A stretch of DNA of 28,547 nt, taken from Paracoccaceae bacterium. Lineage in GTDB: Bacteria > Pseudomonadota > Alphaproteobacteria > Rhodobacterales > Rhodobacteraceae. Location of the stretch: the NCBI GenBank assembly GCA_026982255.1, contig JALSHL010000050.1, positions 1 to 28,547 on the forward strand. Direction: 5' to 3'. Position 1 is the stretch's first letter; the number at the start of each line of letters is the position of its first letter. The position numbers and the translations under genes were made by a program. The notes beneath the pieces are model-generated. The model was not told the origin of the DNA. It saw only the letters and a list, made by a program, of their open reading frames with translations, and ran no database searches. Positions 19,872-28,285 of the stretch are shown here, piece after piece.

Positions 19872-20228
19872 ATGGGCATTATGACACTTCAGGAGATCAA
19901 GTCGACGGGCCTTGCGCCGTCGTTTGCTGCGGTGGCTTCCGCCGATGTGATCGAAACGGCAGGTGATGACCGCGTTATGCTGTACGTAAAGAATGGCGGC
20001 AGCAGCTCGATTAACGTAACCGTTTCGGCGGTCAATACATCCGTCGATGTCCTTGGTGTCGGCTCTCTGGCAGTTGATGACATGGTTGTGGCTGTAGCGG
20101 CCGGTGCGGAGAAGATCATCGGGCCGTTCGCAGCCGCGTATCGCGACGGCGACGGCACGGTATCGGTCGCATACTCCGCGACAACTTCGGTAACCGCAGC
20201 TGCGCTGAAGCTGAAACGCATTCCCTAA
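19872..20228 (+). CDS. Small beta-rich phage protein, possibly virion-associated, 118 aa
   Basis: GAGGAG lies about 8 nt before ATG 19872. The protein begins MGIMTLQEIKSTGLAPSFAA and is rich in Val, Ser, Thr, Ala and Gly in alternating beta-like stretches (DRVMLYVKNGGSSSINVTVS; DGTVSVAYSATTSVTAAALK), ending LKRIP. It resembles small decoration or fibre-base proteins in composition, but I cannot name a family. It is the first protein gene of the late arm, 30 nt after the tRNA, and its stop directly abuts the HNH start. Confidence 0.6.
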   Translation: MGIMTLQEIKSTGLAPSFAAVASADVIETAGDDRVMLYVKNGGSSSINVTVSAVNTSVDVLGVGSLAVDDMVVAVAAGAEKIIGPFAAAYRDGDGTVSVAYSATTSVTAAALKLKRIP

Positions 20229-20594
20229 ATGGGAAGGCTGACCAACCTCAAGCCGCGCCTTGGCGTCCAGCGACAGCGGCTTGAACGGGTTGGTGTCGGA
20301 AATCGAGATCGCGATCGGGTAGCTGCAAATCCGTCGCGCGCCTGGTACAATACTAAACGCTGGCGGGAGCTTCGCCAAAAGGTTCTTATTCGCGACGGAT
20401 ATTTGTGTCAGAAAACCGGCGAGATATTGAGCGGAAAATATCCGGCTCCGAACAGCCCGGTTGTTGACCACATCCGCCCGCATCGTGGCGATGAAAAGCT
20501 ATTCTGGGACATCGACAACCTGCAGTCTGTGTCGAAGGCATACCATGACGGAGACAAGCAGCGCATTGAAAAGGGGGGGGTGGTCAAACTCTAA
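20229..20594 (+). CDS. HNH endonuclease-like protein, 121 aa
   Basis: HNH nucleases beside terminase genes are common in HK97-type phages and assist DNA packaging by cleaving with terminase. Here WYNTKRWRELRQKVLIRDGY is the usual lead-in, VVDHIRPHRGD holds the catalytic Asp80-His81, and DNLQS gives Asn97 with His106 in AYHDGDK. The zinc-knuckle cysteines typical of the family (CxxC, then NLQ-LC-xx-CH) are mostly missing: Cys60 remains, but Thr63, Ser102 and Tyr105 replace the other three. The active-site residues remain, so it may be functional without zinc or may be decaying. It ends in a G8 tract discussed separately. Confidence 0.85.
   Translation: MGRLTNLKPRLGVQRQRLERVGVGNRDRDRVAANPSRAWYNTKRWRELRQKVLIRDGYLCQKTGEILSGKYPAPNSPVVDHIRPHRGDEKLFWDIDNLQSVSKAYHDGDKQRIEKGGVVKL
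20573..20579 (+). other. Candidate -1 frameshift site G-GGG-GGG
   Basis: The HNH gene ends AAG GGG GGG GTG in its own frame, so G-GGG-GGG is in the X-XXY-YYZ register required for -1 ribosomal slippage. After a -1 slip the reading frame is open through 20580-20644 into the small-terminase frame with no stop, giving an HNH-terminase fusion. The small terminase itself has only a TTG start. A homopolymer of eight G is also a site of replication or sequencing error. Confidence 0.35.
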
Positions 20595-20644
20595 CCACCT
20601 ACCAGCGCAATACCCACCGCCATATAATTCGGAGATTTTTTCCT

Positions 20645-21115
20645 TTGGATCATGAAATTTCGCCAGACCAGCATGATGTTGATCTGTTCGGCAACGCTGT
20701 CGAGCCGATCCGCGATAGACGCGGGCGGCCAAGTTACAAAAAAACAAAGGAAAATCAGGACTTTGTATCCGTGCGCGCTGCGGCTGGCTGGACGCAGCAG
20801 CGTATTGCGGAAGACATGGGGATCGATGCGAAGACGCTTCGAAAGAATTTTTCCCGCGAGCTGGAAAATGGTGCGGTGTTCATCGAGGGGATGGCTCTCG
20901 ATGTCCTGATGAAAAAAACACGTGAAGGTCACGTGCCATCAATCCGGTTGCTTCTGGATCGTATCGATCCGAGATCCGCGATCGGGAAGCGCTCCGGCTC
21001 CGAAAAGACGAAGCCGACACCAAAGCCGGGCAAGAAGGAACATCTGCGCGTCGAGGCAGGAAAGCCGTCAGGTGGTTGGGCTGGTCGCTTGCCCGGGTTC
21101 GAAAAGGCAAACTAG
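20645..21115 (+). CDS. Terminase small subunit-like protein, 156 aa
   Basis: It stands directly before the large terminase and has an HTH suited to DNA recognition (FVSVRAAAGWTQQRIAEDMG, then IDAKTLRKNFSRELENGAVF), followed by a helical oligomerisation-like segment (MALDVLMKKTREGHVPSIRL) and a basic, Pro/Lys-rich tail (TKPTPKPGKKEHLRVEAGKP). Small terminases bind pac or cos DNA and guide the large subunit. The only usable start is TTG 20645, with CGGAG about 10 nt upstream. The frame remains open upstream through the HNH gene's end, hence the frameshift proposal. Its stop abuts the GTG of the large subunit. Confidence 0.8.
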   Translation: MDHEISPDQHDVDLFGNAVEPIRDRRGRPSYKKTKENQDFVSVRAAAGWTQQRIAEDMGIDAKTLRKNFSRELENGAVFIEGMALDVLMKKTREGHVPSIRLLLDRIDPRSAIGKRSGSEKTKPTPKPGKKEHLRVEAGKPSGGWAGRLPGFEKAN

Positions 21116-22816
21116 GTGGCTTTCGATTTTTCGTGCCCGGACTGGGCTGAAAAGCTCGCGGCCGGAAGTACACCAATTGCTGATCTGCCGCTGGATATGG
21201 ATGCCGCCGAGGAAGCTGTGGCGATTTACAACAATCTGCACCTTCCGGATGTGCCTGGAACGCCTGCGCTCGAAGAGGCGGGGGGCGAGTGGATGAGAGA
21301 TATTATTCGCGCGGTGTTCGGTTCGACCGAGGCCAGCACGAATATCAGAATGGTCGGCGAGGTATTCTGCCTCGTCCCCAAAAAAAACAGTAAGACGACA
21401 AACGCGGCTGCGTTGGCCATCACCTTTCTGCTGTTGAACCAGCGAAAGCATGCGGATCTTCTTCTGATCGGACCGACGCAGAAAATTTCCGAGACAGCGT
21501 TTGAGCAAGCAAAAGGTATGATCGAGGCGGACCCAGAGGGATATCTGCAAAAACGGTTCCACATTCAGGATCACAAGAAAACGATACAGGACAGGGTGAC
21601 CAAGGCGCGGCTGATGGTCCGGACATTCGGAATGGAGGTTCTGACCGGGGTTAAGCCGATTTTCGTCGTTATCGACGAGGTGCATATCCTCGGAGGCATT
21701 CCATATTCTGCGGATGTACTTCGCCAGATCAGGGGTGGAATGCTCCCGTTTCCGGAAGCCTTGCTGTTCATGATTACTACACAAAGCGATCATCTGCCAT
21801 CTGGAGTATTTAAATCTGAGCTCCAGTATGCACGAGGGGTACGGGATGGGCGCATCACTGAGGGGGTGAGGTTGCTGCCGGTGCTGTACGAATTTCCAGA
21901 GGAGATTCAGAGAAGCGAGGACAAGCTGTGGCTGGATCCGGATATCTGGTACATGGTCACGCCGAATGTCGGCCGTTCGATTTCGATCGACAGGATGGTC
22001 ACGGCCTTCCAGCGCGCCCAGGAGGACGGCGACGAGGAGGTTGCAGCATGGGCGACGCAACACCTGAATGTCGAGGTCGGATTGGCTCTGCACTCCAACA
22101 GGTGGCTGGGCGCCGACTACTGGCTGGCGGCCGGCGACAAAAGTGTAACGCTGGATTCGATAATGGACAGCGCCGAAGTGTGCTGCGTCGGCATTGACGG
22201 TGGAGGTCTTGACGATCTGCTTGGCGTCGCTGTGATTGGTCGCCACCGGAAAACAAAGCAATGGATGCACTGGGCGAAGGCCTGGGCACACCCAGATGTT
22301 TTACGTCGCCGCAAGAGTATCGCCGGAAGGTTGGAAGAATTTGCAAGGCTTGGGCAGCTGACGATCTGCACGGAGCCGACGCAGGACATCATTGAGGTTG
22401 CCGATATTATCGACCAGCTGAACAGTAGCCGGCTGCTCCCGGCATCGGCCGCCGTCGGTCTAGATCCATACGGAGTTGCGGCTCTGATTGATGAAATTTC
22501 CAGCCGGAATATCCCGGACGATATGATGCTCGGTATTGGACAGGGCACACGTTTATCGCCAGCCATCTGGGGACTGGAGCGTAAACTCAAGGACGGAACA
22601 TTCGTTCACGGAGGGCAGGAGCTTATGGCGTGGTGTGTCGAAAATGCTGTTGCCGAACAGCGGGGAAACGCGATTTTGATTACAAAACAAACGGCCGGAA
22701 AGTCGAAAATCGACCCGCTGGTGGCAACTTACAACGCTGTGATGCTGATGGCGCGCAATCCGGAAGCATCGTCCACGGAGTCGGTTTATAGCCGCCGTGG
22801 CCTGCTGATGGTGTGA
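21116..22816 (+). CDS. Terminase large subunit
   Basis: The packaging ATPase-nuclease of the HK97 group, 566 residues. Walker A is the deviant form VPKKNSKT at 87-94 and Walker B is FVVIDEVH at 183-190. The coupling region LLFMITTQSD follows. The C-terminal RNase H-like nuclease shows acidic residues in CVGIDGGGLDD, AVGLDPYG and KSKIDPLVATYNAV. It cuts concatemeric DNA and pumps it into the prohead through the portal. The start is GTG 21116, directly after the TAG of the small subunit. It stands 1 nt before the portal gene. Confidence 0.96.
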   Translation: MAFDFSCPDWAEKLAAGSTPIADLPLDMDAAEEAVAIYNNLHLPDVPGTPALEEAGGEWMRDIIRAVFGSTEASTNIRMVGEVFCLVPKKNSKTTNAAALAITFLLLNQRKHADLLLIGPTQKISETAFEQAKGMIEADPEGYLQKRFHIQDHKKTIQDRVTKARLMVRTFGMEVLTGVKPIFVVIDEVHILGGIPYSADVLRQIRGGMLPFPEALLFMITTQSDHLPSGVFKSELQYARGVRDGRITEGVRLLPVLYEFPEEIQRSEDKLWLDPDIWYMVTPNVGRSISIDRMVTAFQRAQEDGDEEVAAWATQHLNVEVGLALHSNRWLGADYWLAAGDKSVTLDSIMDSAEVCCVGIDGGGLDDLLGVAVIGRHRKTKQWMHWAKAWAHPDVLRRRKSIAGRLEEFARLGQLTICTEPTQDIIEVADIIDQLNSSRLLPASAAVGLDPYGVAALIDEISSRNIPDDMMLGIGQGTRLSPAIWGLERKLKDGTFVHGGQELMAWCVENAVAEQRGNAILITKQTAGKSKIDPLVATYNAVMLMARNPEASSTESVYSRRGLLMV

Positions 22817-22817
22817 T

Positions 22818-24071
22818 ATGGGCGTTCTTGATATTTTCCGCAGGCAGGCTTCGCAGACGCTGCGGCCCTCTCCGCGAGCAATGGCTATAGACGGCGGCAA
22901 AACAATCACGACTTCGGCAGATCTAGAAGAGGCACTGCGTGGTTCTATGAAGTCGGGCAGTATTGCGGTAAATTCAAACAGCGCAATGCATGTGGCTGCG
23001 GTCTATGCGTGCATCAGAATACTTTCAGGTTCTGTTGCAAATGTGCCGTTGCACGTAAAGCGCCGGGATAAAACAGGCGCACGTTACGATGCGCCGGATA
23101 CGGCTTTGTGGAAATTGTTGCGGGGCAGGCCCAACCAGTTTCAAACGGCCAGACAGTTCCGGCGTGCAATGCAGGTCGATGTTCTGTCTGAATACGGTAA
23201 TGGATATGCTGTTATAACTCGCGGCACAAGAGGAGAGCCGATTCAGCTGATACGGCTGAACCCAGCGAGGGTAACCGTCAAGCAGAATCGGGATCTAACG
23301 AAGGTATTCGAATATCATGATGAAAACGGGGCGTTTCACCGGTATCAGCAGGATGAGATTTTTCACCTTTTCGGTTTGTCGCTTGACGGCATTTCTGGCG
23401 TCGGACCTATCAAATATGCCCGTGAAGCGATCGGGGATTCACTGGCTCTTGCGCAGCATGGCTCTACGGTGTTTCGCAACGGCGCCCGTGTTTCCGGTGT
23501 GCTGGAGACAGACAAGGTTATCGGACAGGAAGGCATTTCGGCGCTGAAGGAAAGCCTCGAGGCTTTTCGTGCCGGTGGTGACAATGAGGGCAAAGACCTG
23601 GTTCTGGAGGACGGCCTTAAATACAAGGCCATGGCGATGTCGTCGCAAGATCTTCAGTGGATCGAGGCGCGGTCATTCGGACGAGCCGATATCGCTATGT
23701 TCTACGGGGTTCCGCCGCATATGCTCGGCGTCACCGAAAAAAGCACCAGCTGGGGGGCCGGCATCGAGGAACAGACGTTAGGCTTCCTCGCCTACACACT
23801 CGAGGATCATCTGACCATGTGGGAGGATGCGATCGAAGCCCACCTGACAAATCCTGATGACGGCATTTATGCCCGCTTCAACCGCGCAGCCCTGATCCGA
23901 AGCGACACGGGGCGGCGAAAAGAGTTTTACACCGGAATGGTCCAGTGGGGCCTTATGAGTCCGAACGAGGTCCGGGCGCTGGAGGACATGAACCCGCGTG
24001 AAGGTGGCGACATCTACTATCAGCCGCCGAACACAGCCGGAGAGCCACAGAAAATGGAGCCGAGGAAATGA
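22818..24071 (+). CDS. Portal protein (HK97 type)
   Basis: A 417-residue portal that forms the ring at one capsid vertex through which DNA passes and to which connector proteins attach. HK97-portal features are clear: the start MGVLDIFRR, then SAMHVAAVYACIRILSGSVA, NVPLHVKRRD and FRRAMQVDVLSEYGNGYAVI, the FHLFGLSLDGISGVGPIKYA segment, then IAMFYGVPPHMLGVTEKSTS and LMSPNEVRALEDMNP near the end. The start ATG lies 1 nt after the terminase stop. It overlaps the protease gene by ATGA. Confidence 0.95.
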   Translation: MGVLDIFRRQASQTLRPSPRAMAIDGGKTITTSADLEEALRGSMKSGSIAVNSNSAMHVAAVYACIRILSGSVANVPLHVKRRDKTGARYDAPDTALWKLLRGRPNQFQTARQFRRAMQVDVLSEYGNGYAVITRGTRGEPIQLIRLNPARVTVKQNRDLTKVFEYHDENGAFHRYQQDEIFHLFGLSLDGISGVGPIKYAREAIGDSLALAQHGSTVFRNGARVSGVLETDKVIGQEGISALKESLEAFRAGGDNEGKDLVLEDGLKYKAMAMSSQDLQWIEARSFGRADIAMFYGVPPHMLGVTEKSTSWGAGIEEQTLGFLAYTLEDHLTMWEDAIEAHLTNPDDGIYARFNRAALIRSDTGRRKEFYTGMVQWGLMSPNEVRALEDMNPREGGDIYYQPPNTAGEPQKMEPRK

Positions 24072-24940
24072 GCCTTCGCAATTTGCCAAAGATAAATGTT
24101 GGTCAGCGCCCGCAAAACTTCCAGTGGGACGCGCCGTCAGATGTCCTCGCTAAATGGGCCGAGGCGCCTCTTGCCGCAGATAGTGGCGGCAACAATACGA
24201 TCACCGTGTTTGATGTGATCGGCGAGGATCCGTGGACCGGCGGCGGCGTAACTGCAAAACGCGTCTCGGCGGCACTGCGTGCGATCGGCAACAAGGATGT
24301 GACGGTCAAAATCAATAGCCCCGGCGGCGACATGTTCGAAGGGATCGCCATTTACAATCTTTTGCGGGAACACCCTGCGGTGGTCACGATCGAAATCGTC
24401 GGCTGGGCGGCGTCCGCAGCGTCAGTCATTGCGATGGCCGGAGATGAAATCCGCATGGGTCTCGGGACTTTCCTGATGATCCACAACGCATGGGGCGCTG
24501 TGGTCGGAAATCGTCACGACATGCGCGAGGCTGCGGATCTGTTCGAAAGCTTTGATGCGGCTATGGTGGATATTTACGTGGCGCGTGCCGGCAGCGAGCG
24601 GGATGACGTTGTTGCGCTCATGGATGCCGAAACGTTCATGGGGCCGAGCGACGCCAAGGCCAATGGGTTTGTAGACGTGATAGACGAGTCCCTGGACCAA
24701 GTACCCCTGGACCAGACAGAAGGTAAGATGCAGGGCGGAAGTCAGCGCTCCATTCAGGCCCGCCGCCAGATCGAGGCGGCGCTGGCAAAATCAGGATATT
24801 CCCGTCGCGATCGCAGCCAGATGCTGGCCGAAATCGTTGACGATACGGTGGCCCCGCGAGATGCAAGCCACGACCACGCCGCGCGCGATGCAGGCACAAT
24901 CGCTGCTTTCGAGCAGCTCATCAATTCCATGAAAAGCTAG
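24068..24940 (+). CDS. Head maturation protease, ClpP-like
   Basis: A ClpP-family serine protease that processes capsid and scaffold during head maturation. The ClpP fold is evident in VTVKINSPGGDMFEGIAIYN, the nucleophile Ser116 in GWAASAASVIAMAG, and His139 in FLMIHNAWGAVVGN, followed by the YVARAGSERDDVVALMDAET segment and AKANGFVDVIDE. The catalytic Asp is not assigned with confidence. The C-terminal 70 residues are basic-acidic and may act as a scaffold extension. It is 290 residues long and followed at 13 nt by the major capsid gene, which it probably cleaves near the end of the N-terminal delta domain. Confidence 0.94.
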   Translation: MSLRNLPKINVGQRPQNFQWDAPSDVLAKWAEAPLAADSGGNNTITVFDVIGEDPWTGGGVTAKRVSAALRAIGNKDVTVKINSPGGDMFEGIAIYNLLREHPAVVTIEIVGWAASAASVIAMAGDEIRMGLGTFLMIHNAWGAVVGNRHDMREAADLFESFDAAMVDIYVARAGSERDDVVALMDAETFMGPSDAKANGFVDVIDESLDQVPLDQTEGKMQGGSQRSIQARRQIEAALAKSGYSRRDRSQMLAEIVDDTVAPRDASHDHAARDAGTIAAFEQLINSMKS

Positions 24941-24953
24941 AGAGGACAACAAC

Positions 24954-26225
24954 ATGTCTTACATGACCACCCCCGCGCGTGTGCGCGGCGCCACCGCTGT
25001 GCGCGCAGATGCAACCAGCGCAAAGGATATCGCGGCCAAGCTGGCCAAAACGTTCGAAGACTTCAAGGCGGCTCAGGACAAGCGCCTCGAGGGCATCGAC
25101 AAGAAGTTCGATGACGTCGTGCAGGCGGAACAGGTCGAACGGATCAACGGCGAACTCTCGGAGCTGTCCAACATGATCAACGAGGTCAAATCGCTGCAGG
25201 CAGCAATGCAGGTTGGCTCTGGCGGACAGAATGTCGATCCGGATGTGCAGGCGCATGCAGACCAGTTCAACAGCTGGTTCCGCCGCGGCGACCGTGCGCT
25301 GTCGGCAGATCTCGGCGACTTGGAGGTAAAGGCCAAGTTGACCACGCAGTCCGATCCGGACGGTGGCTACCTGGTGCCGACCGATATGGAAAATACGATC
25401 GACCGCGTTCTGGGGGCCGCCTCGGCCATGCGTAGCGCCGCGCGGGTGATGCCCATTTCCAGCAACACCTACAAAAAGCTGGTGAGCAAGGGTGGCGCTG
25501 GTTCCGGTTGGGTGGGTGAAAGTGAGGACCGCCCCGAAACCAACACGCCCCAGCTGGCTGAAATTGCCATCAACACGAAGGAACTTTACGCCCAGCCTGC
25601 ATCGACCCAGTCTGCCCTGGATGATGCCGCCATCGATGTTGCAAAATGGCTGGCGGACGAAGTGTCGATCGAGTTCGCCGAACAGGAAGGCGCCGCATTT
25701 ATTTCCGGCGACGGTGTGAACCGGCCGAAAGGTATTCTCGGATATCCCACAGTGGCGAATTCCAGCCACACATGGGGCAAGGTCGGTTTCGTGAAAACGG
25801 GCGCAGCATCTTCTTTCGCGTCAACAAACCCGGCCGATGCGTTGGTGGATCTGTACTATGCTCTCAAGGCCGGTTATCGGAATGGTGCGAGCTGGATCAT
25901 TTCCGATGTTGTGCAGGGCGAGGTCCGCAAGATGAAGGACGGCCAGGGCAACTACCTGTGGGCAGCCCCGACGGAAAGCGCGCCGGCGACATTCCTGGGC
26001 AAACCCATAATGTCGGATGACAATATGCCCGGGCTGGCCGCCAACAAATTCCCGGTCGCATTCGGGAACTGGAAACGTGCGTATCTGATTGTCGATCGCA
26101 TTGGTATCCGTGTGCTGCGGGATCCGTTCACATCCAAGCCGAATGTTCTGTTCTACACGACCAAGCGTGTTGGCGGCGGCCTTGTCAACTTCGAGGCATG
26201 CAAGCTTTTGAAGGTCGCAGCGTAG
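24954..26225 (+). CDS. Major capsid protein (HK97 fold)
   Basis: A 423-residue HK97-type coat protein. Residues 1-90 are helical and charged with heptad-like spacing (KDIAAKLAKTFEDFKAAQDK; LSNMINEVKSLQAAM), the scaffolding delta domain that is normally removed by the protease. The coat fold starts around residue 120 with AKLTTQSDPDGGYLVPTDME, and has WVGESEDRPETNTPQLAEIA, DVAKWLADEVSIEFAEQEGA, AAFISGDGVNRPKGILGYPT, GASWIISDVVQGEVRKMKDG and the final IRVLRDPFTSKPNVLFYTTK. GAGAGGAC lies before ATG 24954. A stable hairpin follows the gene. Confidence 0.97.
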   Translation: MSYMTTPARVRGATAVRADATSAKDIAAKLAKTFEDFKAAQDKRLEGIDKKFDDVVQAEQVERINGELSELSNMINEVKSLQAAMQVGSGGQNVDPDVQAHADQFNSWFRRGDRALSADLGDLEVKAKLTTQSDPDGGYLVPTDMENTIDRVLGAASAMRSAARVMPISSNTYKKLVSKGGAGSGWVGESEDRPETNTPQLAEIAINTKELYAQPASTQSALDDAAIDVAKWLADEVSIEFAEQEGAAFISGDGVNRPKGILGYPTVANSSHTWGKVGFVKTGAASSFASTNPADALVDLYYALKAGYRNGASWIISDVVQGEVRKMKDGQGNYLWAAPTESAPATFLGKPIMSDDNMPGLAANKFPVAFGNWKRAYLIVDRIGIRVLRDPFTSKPNVLFYTTKRVGGGLVNFEACKLLKVAA

Positions 26226-26260
26226 ATCTGCTGACCAGCCGCGTAGGCCTGCAGACCACA

Positions 26261-26284
26261 TGACGGGGGTGTAATCCCCCGTCA
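26261..26284 (+). terminator. Strong hairpin after the capsid gene
   Basis: TGACGGGGG and CCCCCGTCA form a perfect 9-bp stem around the loop TGTAAT, 36 nt after the capsid stop. No U-tract follows, so it is more likely an mRNA-stabilising or partial-attenuation element that favours capsid mRNA than a full terminator, since late genes continue on the same strand. Confidence 0.5.
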
Positions 26285-26314
26285 AATCAACATCCAGAAA
26301 AAGCGAGAGAAACA

Positions 26315-26752
26315 ATGAAAGACCTTCATTCCAATATCTATATCGATCAGGTGGTCGGTGCCAAAGTTCTTGCGAGCACGCCCACGCCTGTTGCGTCCGA
26401 TCTTCAGGATCACAACTCGGCCGAGATCATCCTGGGCATCGGCATCGGTGGTATCACGTTCGATACGACCAACAAGATCGAGTTCGTGGTCGAACATTCC
26501 GATGATGACAGCACCTACTCGGCCGTCTCGACCGACGAGATGCTGGGTGCAGGCACGATTTCCGGCGGAATCGTCAAGGCCCTGACGGCCGCCCACGCAG
26601 CGGCGGCGGTCTATCGCTTCGGCTACATTGGCGGCAAGCGTTACCTCAAGGTTACGCCGACGTTCGCCGGGACACACGTGACTGGCACGCCGATCATGTG
26701 CGCAATCGCCAAAGGTGATGGTATCAGCAACCCGCAGGATGATCAGGCCTGA
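26315..26752 (+). CDS. Probable head decoration-like protein, 145 aa
   Basis: The protein begins MKDLHSNIYIDQVVGAKVLA and is beta-rich with Gly/Thr/Asp (IILGIGIGGITFDTTNKIEF; VVEHSDDDSTYSAVSTDEML; AAVYRFGYIGGKRYLKVTPT). The order after the major capsid gene and the composition suit a capsid decoration or fibre-type protein; I cannot name the family. GAGAGAAA lies just before ATG 26315. A moderate hairpin follows before the connector gene. Confidence 0.65.
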   Translation: MKDLHSNIYIDQVVGAKVLASTPTPVASDLQDHNSAEIILGIGIGGITFDTTNKIEFVVEHSDDDSTYSAVSTDEMLGAGTISGGIVKALTAAHAAAAVYRFGYIGGKRYLKVTPTFAGTHVTGTPIMCAIAKGDGISNPQDDQA

Positions 26753-26766
26753 TCGTGAAATCTGAA

Positions 26767-26790
26767 GGGCGGGCGCAATGTCCGCCCAAA
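26767..26790 (+). terminator. Moderate hairpin between decoration-like and connector genes
   Basis: GGGCGGGC and GTCCGCCC pair over eight positions with one wobble, followed by AAAACAGG rather than U residues. It lies 14 nt after the stop of the preceding gene. A partial terminator or RNA-processing element is possible; full termination is unlikely. Confidence 0.35.
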
Positions 26791-26803
26791 ACAGGAGCGC
26801 TGC

Positions 26804-27388
26804 ATGCTTAGACCACTACAGGTGACTCCACCATCCGGAACTCCGGTTACTTTGACGGAGATGAAAACGCACTTGCGTATTGACGGGTCCGACGAGGACA
26901 CACTTGTCCAGTCCTACATTGATGCCGCCACCAGTTATCTGGATGGCGCGACAGGTATTCTTGGCAGGTGCCTGTTGACCCAGACCTGGGCCGTGAAATT
27001 GCCTTCGTTCCCGTCGGCGGATTTCAAGTTTCCGTTTCCGGATGTGGATGGCTCGGCTGTTGTGGTAAAATACTACGATTCAGACGATGTCGAACAAAAC
27101 GTGGCGGCAGCGGAGTATTCCGTTCACGAGGGCGCGGCGAGCGCACATCTGACATTCAGATCAACCTACACGATCCCGTCGATCGCCGATCGGGACGATG
27201 CTGTCAGCATCACGTTTGATGCAGGGTATGGTGCTGCCTCCGATGTTCCGGCTGCAATCAGGAACGCAATCATGATTATGGTCGCCCGTGCATACCAGGA
27301 CCGCGAGGGAGTGGAAGCTTCCGGTGGCGGGATGTCTAGGGACCCCGTGTACATGCTGATTGCCCCGTTTCGTCGAATCGCGATTTAG
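26804..27388 (+). CDS. Head-tail connector protein (gp6-like)
   Basis: A 194-residue protein of the HK97 gp6/SPP1 gp15 type that forms a ring under the portal. The signature start is PPSGTPVTLTEMKTHLRIDG followed by SDEDTLVQSYIDAATSYLDG and LTQTWAVKLPSFP, then a beta region and a closing helical segment (DVPAAIRNAIMIMVARAYQD; PVYMLIAPFRRI). ATG 26804 has AGGAG about 9 nt upstream. It precedes the head closure gene by 8 nt, the usual order. Confidence 0.9.
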   Translation: MLRPLQVTPPSGTPVTLTEMKTHLRIDGSDEDTLVQSYIDAATSYLDGATGILGRCLLTQTWAVKLPSFPSADFKFPFPDVDGSAVVVKYYDSDDVEQNVAAAEYSVHEGAASAHLTFRSTYTIPSIADRDDAVSITFDAGYGAASDVPAAIRNAIMIMVARAYQDREGVEASGGGMSRDPVYMLIAPFRRIAI

Positions 27389-27396
27389 GTGCGGAA

Positions 27397-27723
27397 ATGA
27401 AATCCGGAGATCTTGACCGCCGTATCGCAATCGAGCGGGCTACCGTGACCGTGAACGGCTACAACGAGGAGGTCCGCAGCTGGACAATACTTGCGACCGT
27501 TTGGGCCGCGGTCTGGCCGATCGCGGATGGCGAGCGCTGGCGAGCAGGCGAAGTCGGCGCGACGGTGACGCACAGGTTCAGGATCAGATGGTCATCTACG
27601 GTGTCGGATATCACGCCGGCAGACAGAATCAGTTTTGACGGACGTATTTTCGAAATCAGCGGAAGCAAGGAAATCGGCCGGCGTGAGGGAATCGAGATTA
27701 CGGCTTCGGCGAGGGCGGAATGA
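27397..27723 (+). CDS. Head closure protein (SPP1 gp16 / HK97 gp7-like)
   Basis: A 108-residue beta-barrel head-tail adaptor. It begins MKSGDLDRRIAIERATVTVN and carries the family's GYNEEVRSWTILATVWAAVW, then HRFRIRWSSTVS-DRISFDGR and IFEISGSKEIGRREGIEITA near the end. Such proteins plug the connector after packaging and join the tail. It overlaps the next gene by ATGA. Confidence 0.9.
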   Translation: MKSGDLDRRIAIERATVTVNGYNEEVRSWTILATVWAAVWPIADGERWRAGEVGATVTHRFRIRWSSTVSDITPADRISFDGRIFEISGSKEIGRREGIEITASARAE

Positions 27724-28283
27724 GTAAAACGGTTGTGAAGGTCGAGGGGTTGCGCGAACTCGAGAAGAGTTTGCAGAAGTTTACGTCGGCAACGGGCAAG
27801 GCCGTTCTGCGTCGAACCTTACGTCGAGCAGCAATTCCGATCCGTGACGCGGCCAGAAGTTATGCGCCATATGACCAGGGCAACCTCGAGGCGTCTATCA
27901 ATGCAACGACAAGAAAGCCGAAAGGGCACGATGTCGGGAAGAATGCATTTCGCAAAGCCATAAAGGACGGCAAGGGCCGCGCAGAGGCCGTATCGGCGAT
28001 GCGCGACGCCAGACGGATTGGCGATCCGAACAATGCTTTTGCCGAAGCATTTGTGGTGGCAACTGATCCGGCAGCCATATTGGTGGAGTTTGGAACCGGG
28101 GAGCGTGTTCAAAAGTCGACAGGGAGGAATGTTGGCAAGATGGAGCCTGATCCGTTTATGCGGCCCGCCTTCGATACCAAGGCGCCGGTTGCGGCTGCGA
28201 TGATCAGAGATACCTTGCGCGACGAGATCAGCAAGACGGCCGCACGATTGCGCGCCCGGGCCGCGCGGGCAGGGGGGCGGTAA
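27720..28283 (+). CDS. HK97 gp10-like tail/neck protein
   Basis: A 187-residue protein matching the HK97 gp10 family: VEGLRELEKSLQKF at the start, then VLRRTLRRAAIPIRDAARSY, APYDQGNLEASI, a variable charged insert, and VVATDPAAILVEFGTGERVQ, followed by MEPDPFMRPAFDTKAPVAAA. The family is assigned to tail or neck assembly, and the order after head closure supports it. The C-terminus is Arg/Ala-rich. ATGA joins it to the previous gene. Confidence 0.9.
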   Translation: MSKTVVKVEGLRELEKSLQKFTSATGKAVLRRTLRRAAIPIRDAARSYAPYDQGNLEASINATTRKPKGHDVGKNAFRKAIKDGKGRAEAVSAMRDARRIGDPNNAFAEAFVVATDPAAILVEFGTGERVQKSTGRNVGKMEPDPFMRPAFDTKAPVAAAMIRDTLRDEISKTAARLRARAARAGGR

Positions 28284-28285
28284 CC

